From positions 155,990 through 219,989 of the forward strand of contig CALCXM010000082.1 in NCBI GenBank assembly GCA_937905825.1: 64,000 bases of DNA, written 5' to 3'. Every line of letters begins with the position of its first letter. Within the stretch, counting starts at the first letter, position 1. Under the pieces are notes generated by a model that worked only from the letters and a program-made list of their open reading frames with translations, ran no database searches and was not told the origin of the DNA. Below, piece after piece: positions 26,247 through 37,775 of the stretch. The position numbers and the translations under genes are program-made. This DNA comes from an uncultured bacterium (GTDB taxonomy: Bacteria; Planctomycetota; UBA1135; GCA-002686595).

Positions 26247-27095
26247 ATGAATCAGAACGGAAACTACGATGCGGTCCTCTTGGATTTGGACGGCACCCTG
26301 CTCGACGGGCAAGGCAAAATCCGACCGCGCAATGCGTCGGTGCTGCGCGCCCTTTCCGAGTCCGGTATCGAAGTGATGATCGCCACCGGGCGTTCCACCC
26401 GCGCCACCTTGCCCGTGGTGCATGAGCTGGGGCTCGATTCCCCCATGCTGGTCTTCAATGGGGCGGGGATCTATTGCCCGAAAGAAGGCAAGCTCATCGA
26501 AGAGCGCATCTTGTCCAACCGAGTGATGGAACGTGCGCTTCGATTCGCCAAGGAACGCAATCTCTTGACGGTCGTTCAAAAGGCGGAAGCAAAGTTTGCA
26601 AGCCCGGCCAACACCCATGATGAGCGTCGGGCCCTGGAGTTCTTTCACGGCTTGGAAGTGTTGGACAGCCACGATCTCCCCGATGAGTACGTGATCCGCG
26701 TGATCTACTATTCCGCAGATCACGACTCATGCCAAGCGCTGCAAGATGATGTTCAAGTGGCCTTGGACGCCCCTCTGTTCTTGACCAACTTCCCCCTCAA
26801 TCTGCTGGTTTCCCATCGGGATTCACCCCTGCATGTGGTGGATGTTCATCCGCCGTCTCGGGGCAAGGCGGAGGGCCTGCGCTTCCTTCAGGAGACGCAC
26901 GGGATCGCTCCCGAACGGGTTGTGGCCATCGGCGACGCGAGCAACGACTTGGACATGCTCGAGGCGGCCGGACTAGGTGTTGCCATGGGCGGCAGCAGTC
27001 AGCGGGTCCAGAACTCCGCGGACCGGGTCATCGGTCACCACGACTCCGATGCCATCGCGGATCTGCTCCAAGAACTCTTCGTGGGAAGGTGTTGA
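26247..27095 (+). CDS. HAD-superfamily Cof-type phosphatase
   Basis: The 282-residue protein starts at ATG 26247, 23 bases after the previous gene. HAD motif I is VLLDLDGTLLDG with both catalytic Asp. Motif II is VMIATGRSTRAT, the motif III lysine is near PSRGKAEGLRFL, and motif IV is VAIGDASNDLDMLEAAG. The C2B cap insert between motifs II and III is typical of Cof/YbiV sugar-phosphate or FMN-type phosphatases. The substrate is unknown. It may be co-transcribed with the two giant surface-protein genes by position. Confidence 0.93.
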   Translation: MNQNGNYDAVLLDLDGTLLDGQGKIRPRNASVLRALSESGIEVMIATGRSTRATLPVVHELGLDSPMLVFNGAGIYCPKEGKLIEERILSNRVMERALRFAKERNLLTVVQKAEAKFASPANTHDERRALEFFHGLEVLDSHDLPDEYVIRVIYYSADHDSCQALQDDVQVALDAPLFLTNFPLNLLVSHRDSPLHVVDVHPPSRGKAEGLRFLQETHGIAPERVVAIGDASNDLDMLEAAGLGVAMGGSSQRVQNSADRVIGHHDSDAIADLLQELFVGRC

Positions 27096-27193
27096 GCGCT
27101 GGGGAAGAGCGGCTCAGTCGCCCACCCTGCCCATGCACCTAATCCTCGTCGTGACCACGACATAGGGCCATACGGGCGCTTGAGGCCACTAAT

Positions 27194-27220
27194 GCGTTCC
27201 TGGAAACACTCCAGGAACGC
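27194..27220. other. Perfect 10-bp inverted repeat with 7-base loop
   Basis: GCGTTCCTGG (27194-27203) pairs perfectly with CCAGGAACGC (27211-27220). It lies about 100 bases after the HAD gene and 130 before the FG-GAP gene. No T-run follows on either strand, so it could be a weak terminator, an operator or a repeat unit. The rest of the 27096-27348 gap shows no clear feature. Confidence 0.55.
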
Positions 27221-27348
27221 GAGATTTCGAACCCTAGGAGGGGAGATATCGGTAGCTTTACGGCGGACCGTCCCTTCCGCGGATGGGCACTGACCTTCCT
27301 AGATCCCGGTGTAGATTGATCTCGCCGGGGAACCTCAGAGAGACACCC

Positions 27349-29025
27349 ATGTTGAAAACCACTCCCGTATTGACCTCCTTGGCCTTGGTCGCTGCGACCA
27401 GCTCCGCATTCGGCCAGCTCACGCTCACGCTCTCCGACACCGATCAAGTGGGCGGCACCCTGGGGCCCCCGGATGCAGCGGATATCGCCGTGTTCGACCT
27501 CAACCATGACGGGTTCATGGACATCATCAGCTACAACGTCGACGGGATTCTCGCTCCGCCGATGCAGGCGGACTTCCTGGCGATCATGCTCGGAAACGGG
27601 GACGGCACCTTCCAACCGGTTGCGAACAGCATCGCCACGGGTCTGACCCTTTTGATGCCCGCCGAGCACCGCTCGCGCATGATGGTCGGTGAGTTCACCG
27701 GCGACAGCAACCCGGACATTGTGATCACTCACCATGGCACCCACGAGGTGGCTTTGATCCCGAACGACGGAGTTGGCGGGTTTGGCACGCCAACCCAATT
27801 CGATACGGGCGCGCCGGTGGCGAGTTTGCACGTGGACGACTACAACGAGGACGGCCTTGATGACGTGCTGGCCGTGAGCCTGGCGGGTTACAACCTGACC
27901 TTCTTCGCCGGCACGGGCAGCGGACTGGCCGCGGGTGTTGGCATGTTGAGCGGCTCCCTGAGTGCCCACCAGCCCTGGGACTTTGACGTGGCCGACATGG
28001 ACAACGACGGCCACCTGGATGTGGTGATCCCTTACCAGTTGGATGAGACCAACACTGCCGTGAACAAGGCCATTGGCTATCGCGGGGCTGGCGACGGCAC
28101 TTTCGACATGCTGAACCCGTTCCTGGTGGACGTTGGCCCGATCCTCGCAAACTCCCGCACCTTCGTTCAATGCGACGACCTGGACCGCGACGGTTTCCTC
28201 GATGTGGTCGCCGTACGCGACAACCACACGGGCGGCACCGCTGACCATCTGTTTGCTGCCTACGGCAACGGCGCCGGGTACGGTGCGGCCCAGGCTTACA
28301 GCGTCAGCGGCCAAGAAAACCTCTCTGAGTTCACCCTGGCGGACATGGACTTCGACGGGAACCTCGACATCGTGACGATTTGCAACGGACCCTTCGTGAT
28401 GGAGGTTTTGCTAGGTGACGGCATGCGTGGCTTCACCGCCCAGGGCAACATCGATCCCATGGGGCCCGCTGGCATGTACTCCGTGCACGCGGCGGATGTC
28501 ACGGGCGACGCCAAGCTCGACGTGGTGCTCGGATTCCAGTTCACCGGCCACGTCCTGGTGTATCGCAACGACACGCTGGGTACCCCCGGGCCAGGTACGG
28601 CCTACTGCTTCGGCGACGCTGCCTGCCCTTGCGGGAACCTTGGATCCTCCAACACGGGCTGCCTGACCTCCAGCGCAAGCGGCGGGCAGCTTGCGGGCTC
28701 CGGTGTGGCGAGCGTCTTCAATGACACGGTGGTGCTCGAGGTGGCCGGCGCTCCCGCCAGTGTGCCCGGGGTCTACTTCTCAGGCATCAACGCGACCGGC
28801 GGGGCCTTGTTCGGCGACGGCAAGCTGTGCGTGAGTGGTCCGATCAAGCGCTTGGGCGTGGTCTTCACCGATGGCAGCGGCCAGGCTCAGACCCCCTTCT
28901 CGGTCTCAGGGACCGAAGGCCTGTCGGCAGGTGATCTGCGCCACTACCAGTACTGGTTCCGTGATGTCCCAGGACCCTGTGGTTCTGGCTTCAACACCAC
29001 CAACGCCTATAGCATTCAGTGGTAG
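27349..29025 (+). CDS. Secreted FG-GAP/VCBS repeat protein with C-terminal planctomycete module
   Basis: The 558-residue protein starts at ATG 27349, before a signal peptide (LTSLALVAATSSAFGQ). It contains FG-GAP/VCBS repeats with calcium-binding-like DxNxDGxxD loops: DLNHDGFMDIIS, DYNEDGLDDVLAV, DMDNDGHLDVVIP, DLDRDGFLDVVAV, DMDFDGNLDIVTI and VTGDAKLDVVLG, as in integrin-like beta-propellers. The last roughly 130 residues form the shared module, with YCFGDAACPCGN, NTGCLTSSASGG, FGDGKLCVSGPIKRLGV and YQYWFRDVPGPCGSGFN. It is probably exported to the surface. The intact YCFGD here is the reference for the interrupted gene at 17.8 kb. Confidence 0.9.
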   Translation: MLKTTPVLTSLALVAATSSAFGQLTLTLSDTDQVGGTLGPPDAADIAVFDLNHDGFMDIISYNVDGILAPPMQADFLAIMLGNGDGTFQPVANSIATGLTLLMPAEHRSRMMVGEFTGDSNPDIVITHHGTHEVALIPNDGVGGFGTPTQFDTGAPVASLHVDDYNEDGLDDVLAVSLAGYNLTFFAGTGSGLAAGVGMLSGSLSAHQPWDFDVADMDNDGHLDVVIPYQLDETNTAVNKAIGYRGAGDGTFDMLNPFLVDVGPILANSRTFVQCDDLDRDGFLDVVAVRDNHTGGTADHLFAAYGNGAGYGAAQAYSVSGQENLSEFTLADMDFDGNLDIVTICNGPFVMEVLLGDGMRGFTAQGNIDPMGPAGMYSVHAADVTGDAKLDVVLGFQFTGHVLVYRNDTLGTPGPGTAYCFGDAACPCGNLGSSNTGCLTSSASGGQLAGSGVASVFNDTVVLEVAGAPASVPGVYFSGINATGGALFGDGKLCVSGPIKRLGVVFTDGSGQAQTPFSVSGTEGLSAGDLRHYQYWFRDVPGPCGSGFNTTNAYSIQW

Positions 29026-29118
29026 GAAGGTGGCTACGGTTTCCGTAGCCTGCTGATTCGGGGAGGGTGGCCTGGTCCACTCTCCCACAAGTCCTACCCG
29101 CGAGGATTCCCATACTCC

Positions 29119-30429
29119 ATGAGCCCTGCCCGTCGAAAACTGACCGTCCCGCAGCCCCCGGGGACCCCGGATCTGCGAGCCCAGGTTGAAGTGATCGGGA
29201 CGCGACTGGCAGAGTCCTTCGGATCTCTGATCGGGAGCATCGGCTGCCAGGGGAAGGGGCCGAGGGCGCTGGCTACCACGCTCGGCATCACGCCGGTGAC
29301 CGCTAGCCGACTGCTGAGGTCCGTAGGGGAACGCAATCCCTTCCAGGTGGTCCAACACATTCCCGGCACGGTGCCCCTGCGCCGTACGGTCGACGCCATG
29401 GAGGCGATGGGCGCTCCCGCAGACATGGCGGAGGCCACCCGCACTGTCGTAGGGCAGTTCGAGGCTTTGATCCGGGAGAACGCGGGACATCGTTCGAGCT
29501 TCAACGCGATGTTGCTCGACTGGTTGCCCCAGGGCCGTCGGGAGTTTGAGATTCGACGGAGGCAGTCGGTCTACAAGGCACTCTGTGAGTTGCGAGGCAT
29601 TCATTGTGAAGTGGACTTCGCGGTGATCGCCTTGCATCCCTCCAAGGTGCAAGGCCGACTGGACTTGCTCTCGATCCAGGGCATGCTCGGATTGGATCGG
29701 TTGCGCCCGGACGCTTCCATCCACGTGGGCACTCAGCGTCACTACTCTACCTGCACACCGGAAACCGCTGAGAGTCTTCGGGGCGGCGCACCGCAAGGCC
29801 CCTTCACCTTGGACGGGGAGCCCGCTGTGAATGGTCTGGACTCCGCTCGTCTGGACGAGTTTTGTCAGGCGGCACCCGCGCCCTTGGATGCGAAGCGATT
29901 CGGTGACAACGTTCAATACACATTGGGCCCCACTGGGTCGGGGCCCAGCTCCAAGGTGGACCTCGTGCTCGCGGAATTCAATCCGGCGGAACTAGGGGAC
30001 AGTATTGGAAGCACGGGCAGTCGCGCGCCCTACTACTACCACTTGCCGGCCGTGCCAACGAGGGTCACCCTGTTCGATCTGATCGTACACAAGGACGTCT
30101 ATCTGGGGCACTCGCCAGAGCTGTTCATCTACGACACGGCCGTGCGAGGTCCGTCCGTGGTGGGCGACCCCGAAAGCGAGATTGATCGGCAACAGGTCTT
30201 CGAGGAGCTGGAGCATTTGGGGTTCGAACTCCCCAAGCGGCGCTTTCCCGGCTATCCGCGCTACGCGGAGCTCCTGGACCACGCCTTCGGGAAACTCGGA
30301 TGGCACGCCGCGGACTTCCAGGTCCATCGGATCGAGATGGACTACCCCTTGCACGCCACCCAAATTGCTATGGGCTTTCCACTGGACAAGAACCGAACGG
30401 GGCGACCCGCGAAGGGCGAAGGGATTTAG
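29119..30429 (+). CDS. Unrecognised protein with N-terminal helix-turn-helix (family 1 of 2 in window)
   Basis: The 436-residue protein has at about residues 45-70 an HTH-like segment GPRALATTLGITPVTASRLL, suggesting DNA binding. The rest is a large alpha-beta domain with motifs QRHYSTCTPE, GDNVQYTLGPTGSGPSSKVD, YYYHLPAVPTRVTLFDLIVH, KDVYLGHSPELFIYDT and LGWHAADFQVHRIEMDYP. I do not recognise the large domain. A partial paralogue at the right edge of the window shares GPSS(K/M)VDL, VHKDVY and SPEL/DPEL. It is probably a transcriptional regulator with a new ligand-binding domain, which is an inference. Its stop overlaps the convergent fmdB stop. Confidence 0.7.
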   Translation: MSPARRKLTVPQPPGTPDLRAQVEVIGTRLAESFGSLIGSIGCQGKGPRALATTLGITPVTASRLLRSVGERNPFQVVQHIPGTVPLRRTVDAMEAMGAPADMAEATRTVVGQFEALIRENAGHRSSFNAMLLDWLPQGRREFEIRRRQSVYKALCELRGIHCEVDFAVIALHPSKVQGRLDLLSIQGMLGLDRLRPDASIHVGTQRHYSTCTPETAESLRGGAPQGPFTLDGEPAVNGLDSARLDEFCQAAPAPLDAKRFGDNVQYTLGPTGSGPSSKVDLVLAEFNPAELGDSIGSTGSRAPYYYHLPAVPTRVTLFDLIVHKDVYLGHSPELFIYDTAVRGPSVVGDPESEIDRQQVFEELEHLGFELPKRRFPGYPRYAELLDHAFGKLGWHAADFQVHRIEMDYPLHATQIAMGFPLDKNRTGRPAKGEGI

Positions 30430-30725
30430 TCGTCCTTCTTTTTCTTCTTCTTCGACTTGGAATCAGCGCTGTCCTTCTTTGGCTTGTCCTTGGCCTTCTT
30501 GTTGTCCTCAGAAGCTGCCTTCGCTCCCTTGGCGTAGGATTCCGAACGGTAGTCGGTCTCGTAGAATCCGCTGCCCTTGAAGAGGATGCCGGCCCCAGCA
30601 CCGATTTGGCGCTGGAGTTTTAGTTGGCCGCACTCGGGGCACTTGCGCTTGGGGCCCTCGGACATGGACTGGAAGATCTCCAAGGCATGGCCGCAGGACT
30701 GGCAGACGTAGTCGTAGGTCGGCAT
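30426..30725 (-). CDS. FmdB-type zinc-ribbon protein
   Basis: The 99-residue protein starts at ATG 30725, and the frame upstream is antisense to nothing recognisable. The zinc ribbon MPTYDYVCQSCGH, then KRKCPECG, is the FmdB/YvlD-type regulatory CxxC...CxxC domain. It is followed by QRQIGAGAGILFKGSGFYET, the family tail, and then a long Lys/Asp/Ser-rich region ending in KKKKKKDD. It lies 4 bases after grpE and so is the last gene of the heat-shock cluster. The family role is unclear. Confidence 0.87.
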   Translation of the reverse strand: MPTYDYVCQSCGHALEIFQSMSEGPKRKCPECGQLKLQRQIGAGAGILFKGSGFYETDYRSESYAKGAKAASEDNKKAKDKPKKDSADSKSKKKKKKDD

Positions 30726-30729
30726 CGGA

Positions 30730-31341
30730 TTACTCTGTCGCTGTGGAGTCGTCGGATGGGGTGGCCTCTGCGCTCGGTTCCGCAGCGACCTTGACGTGGG
30801 CATGGCGCAGGATGTCTTTGCCGATCGTGTAACCACGGCGGACCGTTTGCACGATCGTGCCGGGCTCTTTGCCGGAGCCTTCCACCCTCTCGATCGCCTC
30901 GTGCAGTTCCGGGTTGAAGCTGCCCTGGGATTCGATGGTCTCAATCTCGTGACGCTGCAGCAGTTGCATCATTTGAGTGCGGGTCATCTCCACGCCCATC
31001 AGCAGGTTCTTGCCTTCCTGGGTCTCTACCGGGGAGAGCAAGGCCATGTCGAGGTAGTCGAGGATCAAGAGCATCTCGGAGAAGAGCTCGCGGCGGGTGC
31101 TCTTGACGGTCATCTCCATCACTTGCGCCTGTCGCCGTTTGTGGTTTTGGAAGTCCGCCTGGGTACGACGCCAGTTCTCGTAGAACTCGTCCCGTTCCTT
31201 CTGCAGCAATTCCTCGGGCGAAAGCGGCAGGGCTTCGACTTCGGGCTCTTCAACGATTTCGGCGTCGGGCAGGTTGGATTCGTCCACCTGGGGATCGACT
31301 TCTTCCGGACCGGGGGCTTCTGAGTTTGTCTTTGCAGTCAT
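30730..31341 (-). CDS. grpE: Nucleotide exchange factor GrpE
   Basis: GrpE releases ADP from DnaK. The 203 residues have an acidic disordered N-terminus and a long coiled-coil helix (ELLQKERDEFYENWRRTQAD, then FQNHKRRQAQ). The C-terminal beta domain is marked by GSFNPELHEAIERVEGSG and IVQTVRRGYTIGKDILRHAH. Length is typical. It lies 5 bases after dnaJ in the minus-strand heat-shock cluster. No dnaK is present in this window. Confidence 0.95.
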   Translation of the reverse strand: MTAKTNSEAPGPEEVDPQVDESNLPDAEIVEEPEVEALPLSPEELLQKERDEFYENWRRTQADFQNHKRRQAQVMEMTVKSTRRELFSEMLLILDYLDMALLSPVETQEGKNLLMGVEMTRTQMMQLLQRHEIETIESQGSFNPELHEAIERVEGSGKEPGTIVQTVRRGYTIGKDILRHAHVKVAAEPSAEATPSDDSTATE

Positions 31342-31346
31342 CGTGC

Positions 31347-32495
31347 TTAGCTGAAGTAGTTAGCGATCTTCTCGAAGAAGCTCTTGTTGCCCGAACTCTC
31401 CTGTTCGATGTCGGCGAATTCGCGCAAGAGCTCTTTCTGTCGATCGTTGAGTTTGGTGGGAACCTCGATGAAAACCCGCACCAACAGGTCTCCAGTTCCT
31501 TTGCTGTCCATGTGAGGCAGACCCTGGCCGCGCAGACGCAGGACCTTGCCCGTTTGTGTTCCGGCCGGGATGGTCATCTCGACCTTGCTTTGCAGGGTCG
31601 GAATCTCAACCTTCTCACCCAGTGCTAGGGTGCTGAAAGCGCAGGGGATCTCGGTCATCAGGTCCGGGCCTGAGCGCTGGAAAATCTTGTGCTGCTTTTC
31701 GCGGATGACGCAGTAAAGGTCACCGCGCGGGGCGTCCTTCTCGCCCACGTCGCCTTGGGCGGTGACGCGCAGCTGGACACCTTCTTCGATGCCCTTCGGG
31801 ATGCGAATCTCGATCTCCTTCTTCTCCTGCTGCTTGCCGCTACCGCTACAGGTCTTGCAGGGCTTTTCGATGGTCTGGCCCTCTCCGCGACACGTGGGGC
31901 AGGGGGAGGCCAAGGTGAAGAACCCTTGATTGCGTTGAACTTGCCCGCGGCCCGCGCAGGTGGAGCAAGTGATCTTTTTGGCTCCATCTTCACCACCGCT
32001 GCCTTCGCAGGGCTCGCAGTGTTCGAAACGTTTGAGGGCGACCGTGCGGGTTACGCCCTTGGCGATCTCCTCAAGCGTCAGGTCCAGCACGATGCGTAGA
32101 TCGCGACCGGGACGCGGACCTCGTCGGCCGCCCCCGCGTCGTCCACCGCCGCCGCCGAAGATGTCGCCGAAGCCACCACCACCTCCGCCGCCGCCGAAGA
32201 TGTCCCCGAAGGCCGAGAAGATGTCCTCCATGTTGGAGAAGCGCTGCCCTTGGAATCCGCCGCCTTGGCTGAATGCCTGGTGACCGAATTGGTCGTACTG
32301 GGCTTTCTTCTCAGCGGTCCCCAGCACGTCGTAGGCCTCTGCTGCCTCCTTGAACTTCGCCTCGGCGGTGGAGTCCCCCTGATTTTGGTCAGGGTGGAAC
32401 TTCATGGCGAGCTTGCGGTAGGCCTTCTTGATGACGGCCGGTTCCGCGTTGCGCTCAACGCCAAGCACCTCGTAGTAGTCGCGCTTTTCACTCAT
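31347..32495 (-). CDS. dnaJ: Chaperone protein DnaJ
   Basis: The 382-residue type I DnaJ has a J domain with the HPD motif (MKFHPDQNQGD) and a Gly/Phe region with unusually long Gly runs (about residues 95-125). Four CxxCxGxG zinc-finger repeats follow (CEPCEGSG, CSTCAGRG, CPTCRGEG, CKTCSGSG), then the substrate-binding C-terminal domains (VRVFIEVPTKLNDRQKELL). It delivers substrates to DnaK and stimulates its ATPase. It sits between groEL and grpE on the minus strand. Confidence 0.97.
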   Translation of the reverse strand: MSEKRDYYEVLGVERNAEPAVIKKAYRKLAMKFHPDQNQGDSTAEAKFKEAAEAYDVLGTAEKKAQYDQFGHQAFSQGGGFQGQRFSNMEDIFSAFGDIFGGGGGGGGFGDIFGGGGGRRGGGRRGPRPGRDLRIVLDLTLEEIAKGVTRTVALKRFEHCEPCEGSGGEDGAKKITCSTCAGRGQVQRNQGFFTLASPCPTCRGEGQTIEKPCKTCSGSGKQQEKKEIEIRIPKGIEEGVQLRVTAQGDVGEKDAPRGDLYCVIREKQHKIFQRSGPDLMTEIPCAFSTLALGEKVEIPTLQSKVEMTIPAGTQTGKVLRLRGQGLPHMDSKGTGDLLVRVFIEVPTKLNDRQKELLREFADIEQESSGNKSFFEKIANYFS

Positions 32496-32610
32496 GGTTC
32501 GGTTCTTTCGGGGGGGCAGCCTGGTTGGCTAGTTGCAGGTCCGGCCGGCCCTGCGCAGGATTGCGCTAGGCCGGCCAGAATTGAGGTTCAAAGTCTCGCC
32601 GACGCGAGTC

Positions 32611-34242
<1,632 letters not shown>

Positions 34243-34281
34243 CTAGATGAGTGGGTGCTGGGAGGAGGAAGTGGTCAGGGC

Positions 34282-35967
<1,686 letters not shown>

Positions 35968-36143
35968 GGATCTGCTTTTTCTTTCTGTCTGCGGATGGAA
36001 TGCGGATGGGGCGCGGCCAAAGCGGCCTGGACCCAGGTCTCGGGGGACTCCACAGGTGGATGTGTCAGGGGGCCCGGGGGCCCGCGAAGGACGCGGCATC
36101 GCAAGAACGGTGCCGTCCCCACTCTCTGCTGCAAAAAAGTCCC

Positions 36144-36157
36144 TGGAGCATGCTCCA
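36144..36157. other. 14-bp perfect palindrome upstream of groEL
   Basis: TGGAGCATGCTCCA is its own reverse complement. It lies about 180 bases upstream of the first groEL ATG (on the minus strand) and is flanked by other dyads, so it may belong to a regulatory region. No known heat-shock operator (CIRCE: TTAGCACTC-N9-GAGTGCTAA) is seen here. Confidence 0.5.
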
Positions 36158-36192
36158 AGTGGGATTCTTGGGGGCCATCGAATGGGAGGATG

Positions 36193-36223
36193 GGAATGTC
36201 CTGCCAGCCTGGCAGGGCATTCC
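36193..36223. promoter_or_regulatory. 31-bp imperfect palindrome upstream of groEL
   Basis: Two 15-base arms (GGAATGTCCTGCCAG and CTGGCAGGGCATTCC) are reverse complements with one mismatch, around a single central C. It could be a hairpin or operator. The location in the 558-base gap between the minus-strand groEL cluster and the plus-strand NPCBM gene makes a heat-shock operator possible but unproven. Confidence 0.55.
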
Positions 36224-36340
36224 AGGGGCCAAGAACCCTTCTGCCATCCTGACAGCCAGTCCCACCAGAGCGCGTCTTGGTGATGGGCCTCCCGGGGCCT
36301 AAGCTGTGGCGACTCCGACCTCTAGCTGGCTGTTGATACA

Positions 36341-36372
36341 GTGCTTTCTTTCCAGAGTGCTTTCGTTCCAGA
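36341..36372. repeat. 16-bp direct tandem repeat
   Basis: GTGCTTTCTTTCCAGA (36341-36356) is followed immediately by GTGCTTTCGTTCCAGA (36357-36372), with 15 of 16 bases identical. It sits in the same intergenic region between groEL and the NPCBM gene. It may be a binding site pair or a simple duplication. Confidence 0.6.
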
Positions 36373-36524
36373 GCAACAGCATCCGTTTTTGCGCCGCCCG
36401 CCGGAACCGCAGCTGAATCCGTAGATTCAGCGAGGATCTTGGGGAGCGCTGCAGGACGCAGGACTCGGGCCCTGGGGCGCAATGACTTTTTCACCAGCTT
36501 GCTAGACCAGCCATCGATTCGCCC

Positions 36525-37757
36525 ATGCATCCGATCTTCCTCGCGCTCCTCTCCATAAGCAGCATGTCCCTGACCAGCTCCCTGCCGGGGCTCCGTGGAG
36601 CCGGGCCCGCTGCCTCTCAAGGCTCCGTGGGATTGACCTTGGTGAGCGAAACGGCCTCCGGAGAACTCGCCCGCCTGAGCATCGGCGAGGCCTCCATGAT
36701 GGATTCTGTGCTGGCCTCCAAGGCCGCCTTCCTGCGCTTTGAGGGGACCGATCAACTGCCCGCCATATTGGAGGTCGAGGTCGATATGGAGCTGCGCACC
36801 GTCGCCGGGGGCCTGATTCGTGGACTGCTGATGGGCGGAAGCGAAGACGTGCTCGACATTCGTTTGCGTTGTGGAGCGCGCTTGCCGCTCTCCTTGGAAG
36901 AGTTCAGCGACTTCCGCCTGCCGGGCCGTATTCCGGAAGCTTGGGCCGAGCCAATCGTTGCTGCTGAACAGGGAGATCGCCTGTACCGGCGCGGGGGCTC
37001 CGGGCTGGATCGAATCGATGGCACGGTGGAGTCCTTTGTTCCAGGGGAAGGCATCAGCATGGAGACGAGCCTGGGCAGCAAGACATTTCCATGGAGCGAG
37101 GTAGCCGCCCTATTCCTCGAGGTGTTCGAGGAGGAAGCTCCCGCGCAGCAGGGGCACCCAGTGGTGGTGGACCTCTTGGATGGCAGCCGGCTGCCCTTCG
37201 AGTTGCTCGATCTCTCCCGGGCCGGTTTGGATCTGAAAACAAGCGGGGGGCGCGGCTTGCGATTGCCCTTGTCCTCGATTTCGGAAGTGTTCCTGCCGGG
37301 CAGCGGGGCGCGCTTTCTCTCGGACATCAAGCCCCTTCATGATCTCGTCACTTCGCCTTTCGGAGACGACTTGGGCATGAGTTGGCCCACGCAACGGGAT
37401 CGCTCAGCCAGCGGAGGAAGCCTGCGAGCCGGGGGCAAGTTGTGGACCCGGGGTCTCGGAGTTCACGGGCCGAGTCGCTTGGAATACAAGCTCTCCGGAG
37501 CCTGGAAAAGGTTGCGCGGGCACGTGGCCATCGACGACGAGGTGATCCCCTTGCAAGCCCGAGGCTCCGTCATCTTTCGTTTGCACGGAGATGGTCGGCT
37601 GCTCTGGGAGAGCGAAGTTCTGCACGGTGGCGACGCACCGGTCGCCATCCCCGGAATCTCCCTGAGCGGCATTGAAGTGCTCGCTTTAGAAGTGGACACC
37701 GCGGACGAGTTGCACCTGGGCGACCGCGCCGACTGGCTGCGGATGGTCTTGAACTAG
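36525..37757 (+). CDS. Exported NPCBM-domain protein
   Basis: The 410-residue protein has an N-terminal signal-like sequence (HPIFLALLSISSMSL). The first roughly 250 residues are beta-rich with no clear family. The last roughly 140 residues match the NPCBM/carbohydrate-binding fold: DLGMSWPTQRDRSASGGSLR, WTRGLGVHGPSRLEYKLSG, LRGHVAIDDEV, GSVIFRLHGDGRLLWESEVL and LALEVDTADELHLGDRADW. It probably binds a glycan. The stop lies 18 bases from the convergent DUF4476-type gene. Confidence 0.82.
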   Translation: MHPIFLALLSISSMSLTSSLPGLRGAGPAASQGSVGLTLVSETASGELARLSIGEASMMDSVLASKAAFLRFEGTDQLPAILEVEVDMELRTVAGGLIRGLLMGGSEDVLDIRLRCGARLPLSLEEFSDFRLPGRIPEAWAEPIVAAEQGDRLYRRGGSGLDRIDGTVESFVPGEGISMETSLGSKTFPWSEVAALFLEVFEEEAPAQQGHPVVVDLLDGSRLPFELLDLSRAGLDLKTSGGRGLRLPLSSISEVFLPGSGARFLSDIKPLHDLVTSPFGDDLGMSWPTQRDRSASGGSLRAGGKLWTRGLGVHGPSRLEYKLSGAWKRLRGHVAIDDEVIPLQARGSVIFRLHGDGRLLWESEVLHGGDAPVAIPGISLSGIEVLALEVDTADELHLGDRADWLRMVLN

Positions 37758-37775
37758 AACAGGTCGGCCAGACCG

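Noticed and set aside
35968..36524. CIRCE operator upstream of groEL
   Set aside because: I looked for TTAGCACTC-N9-GAGTGCTAA and found only unrelated dyads.
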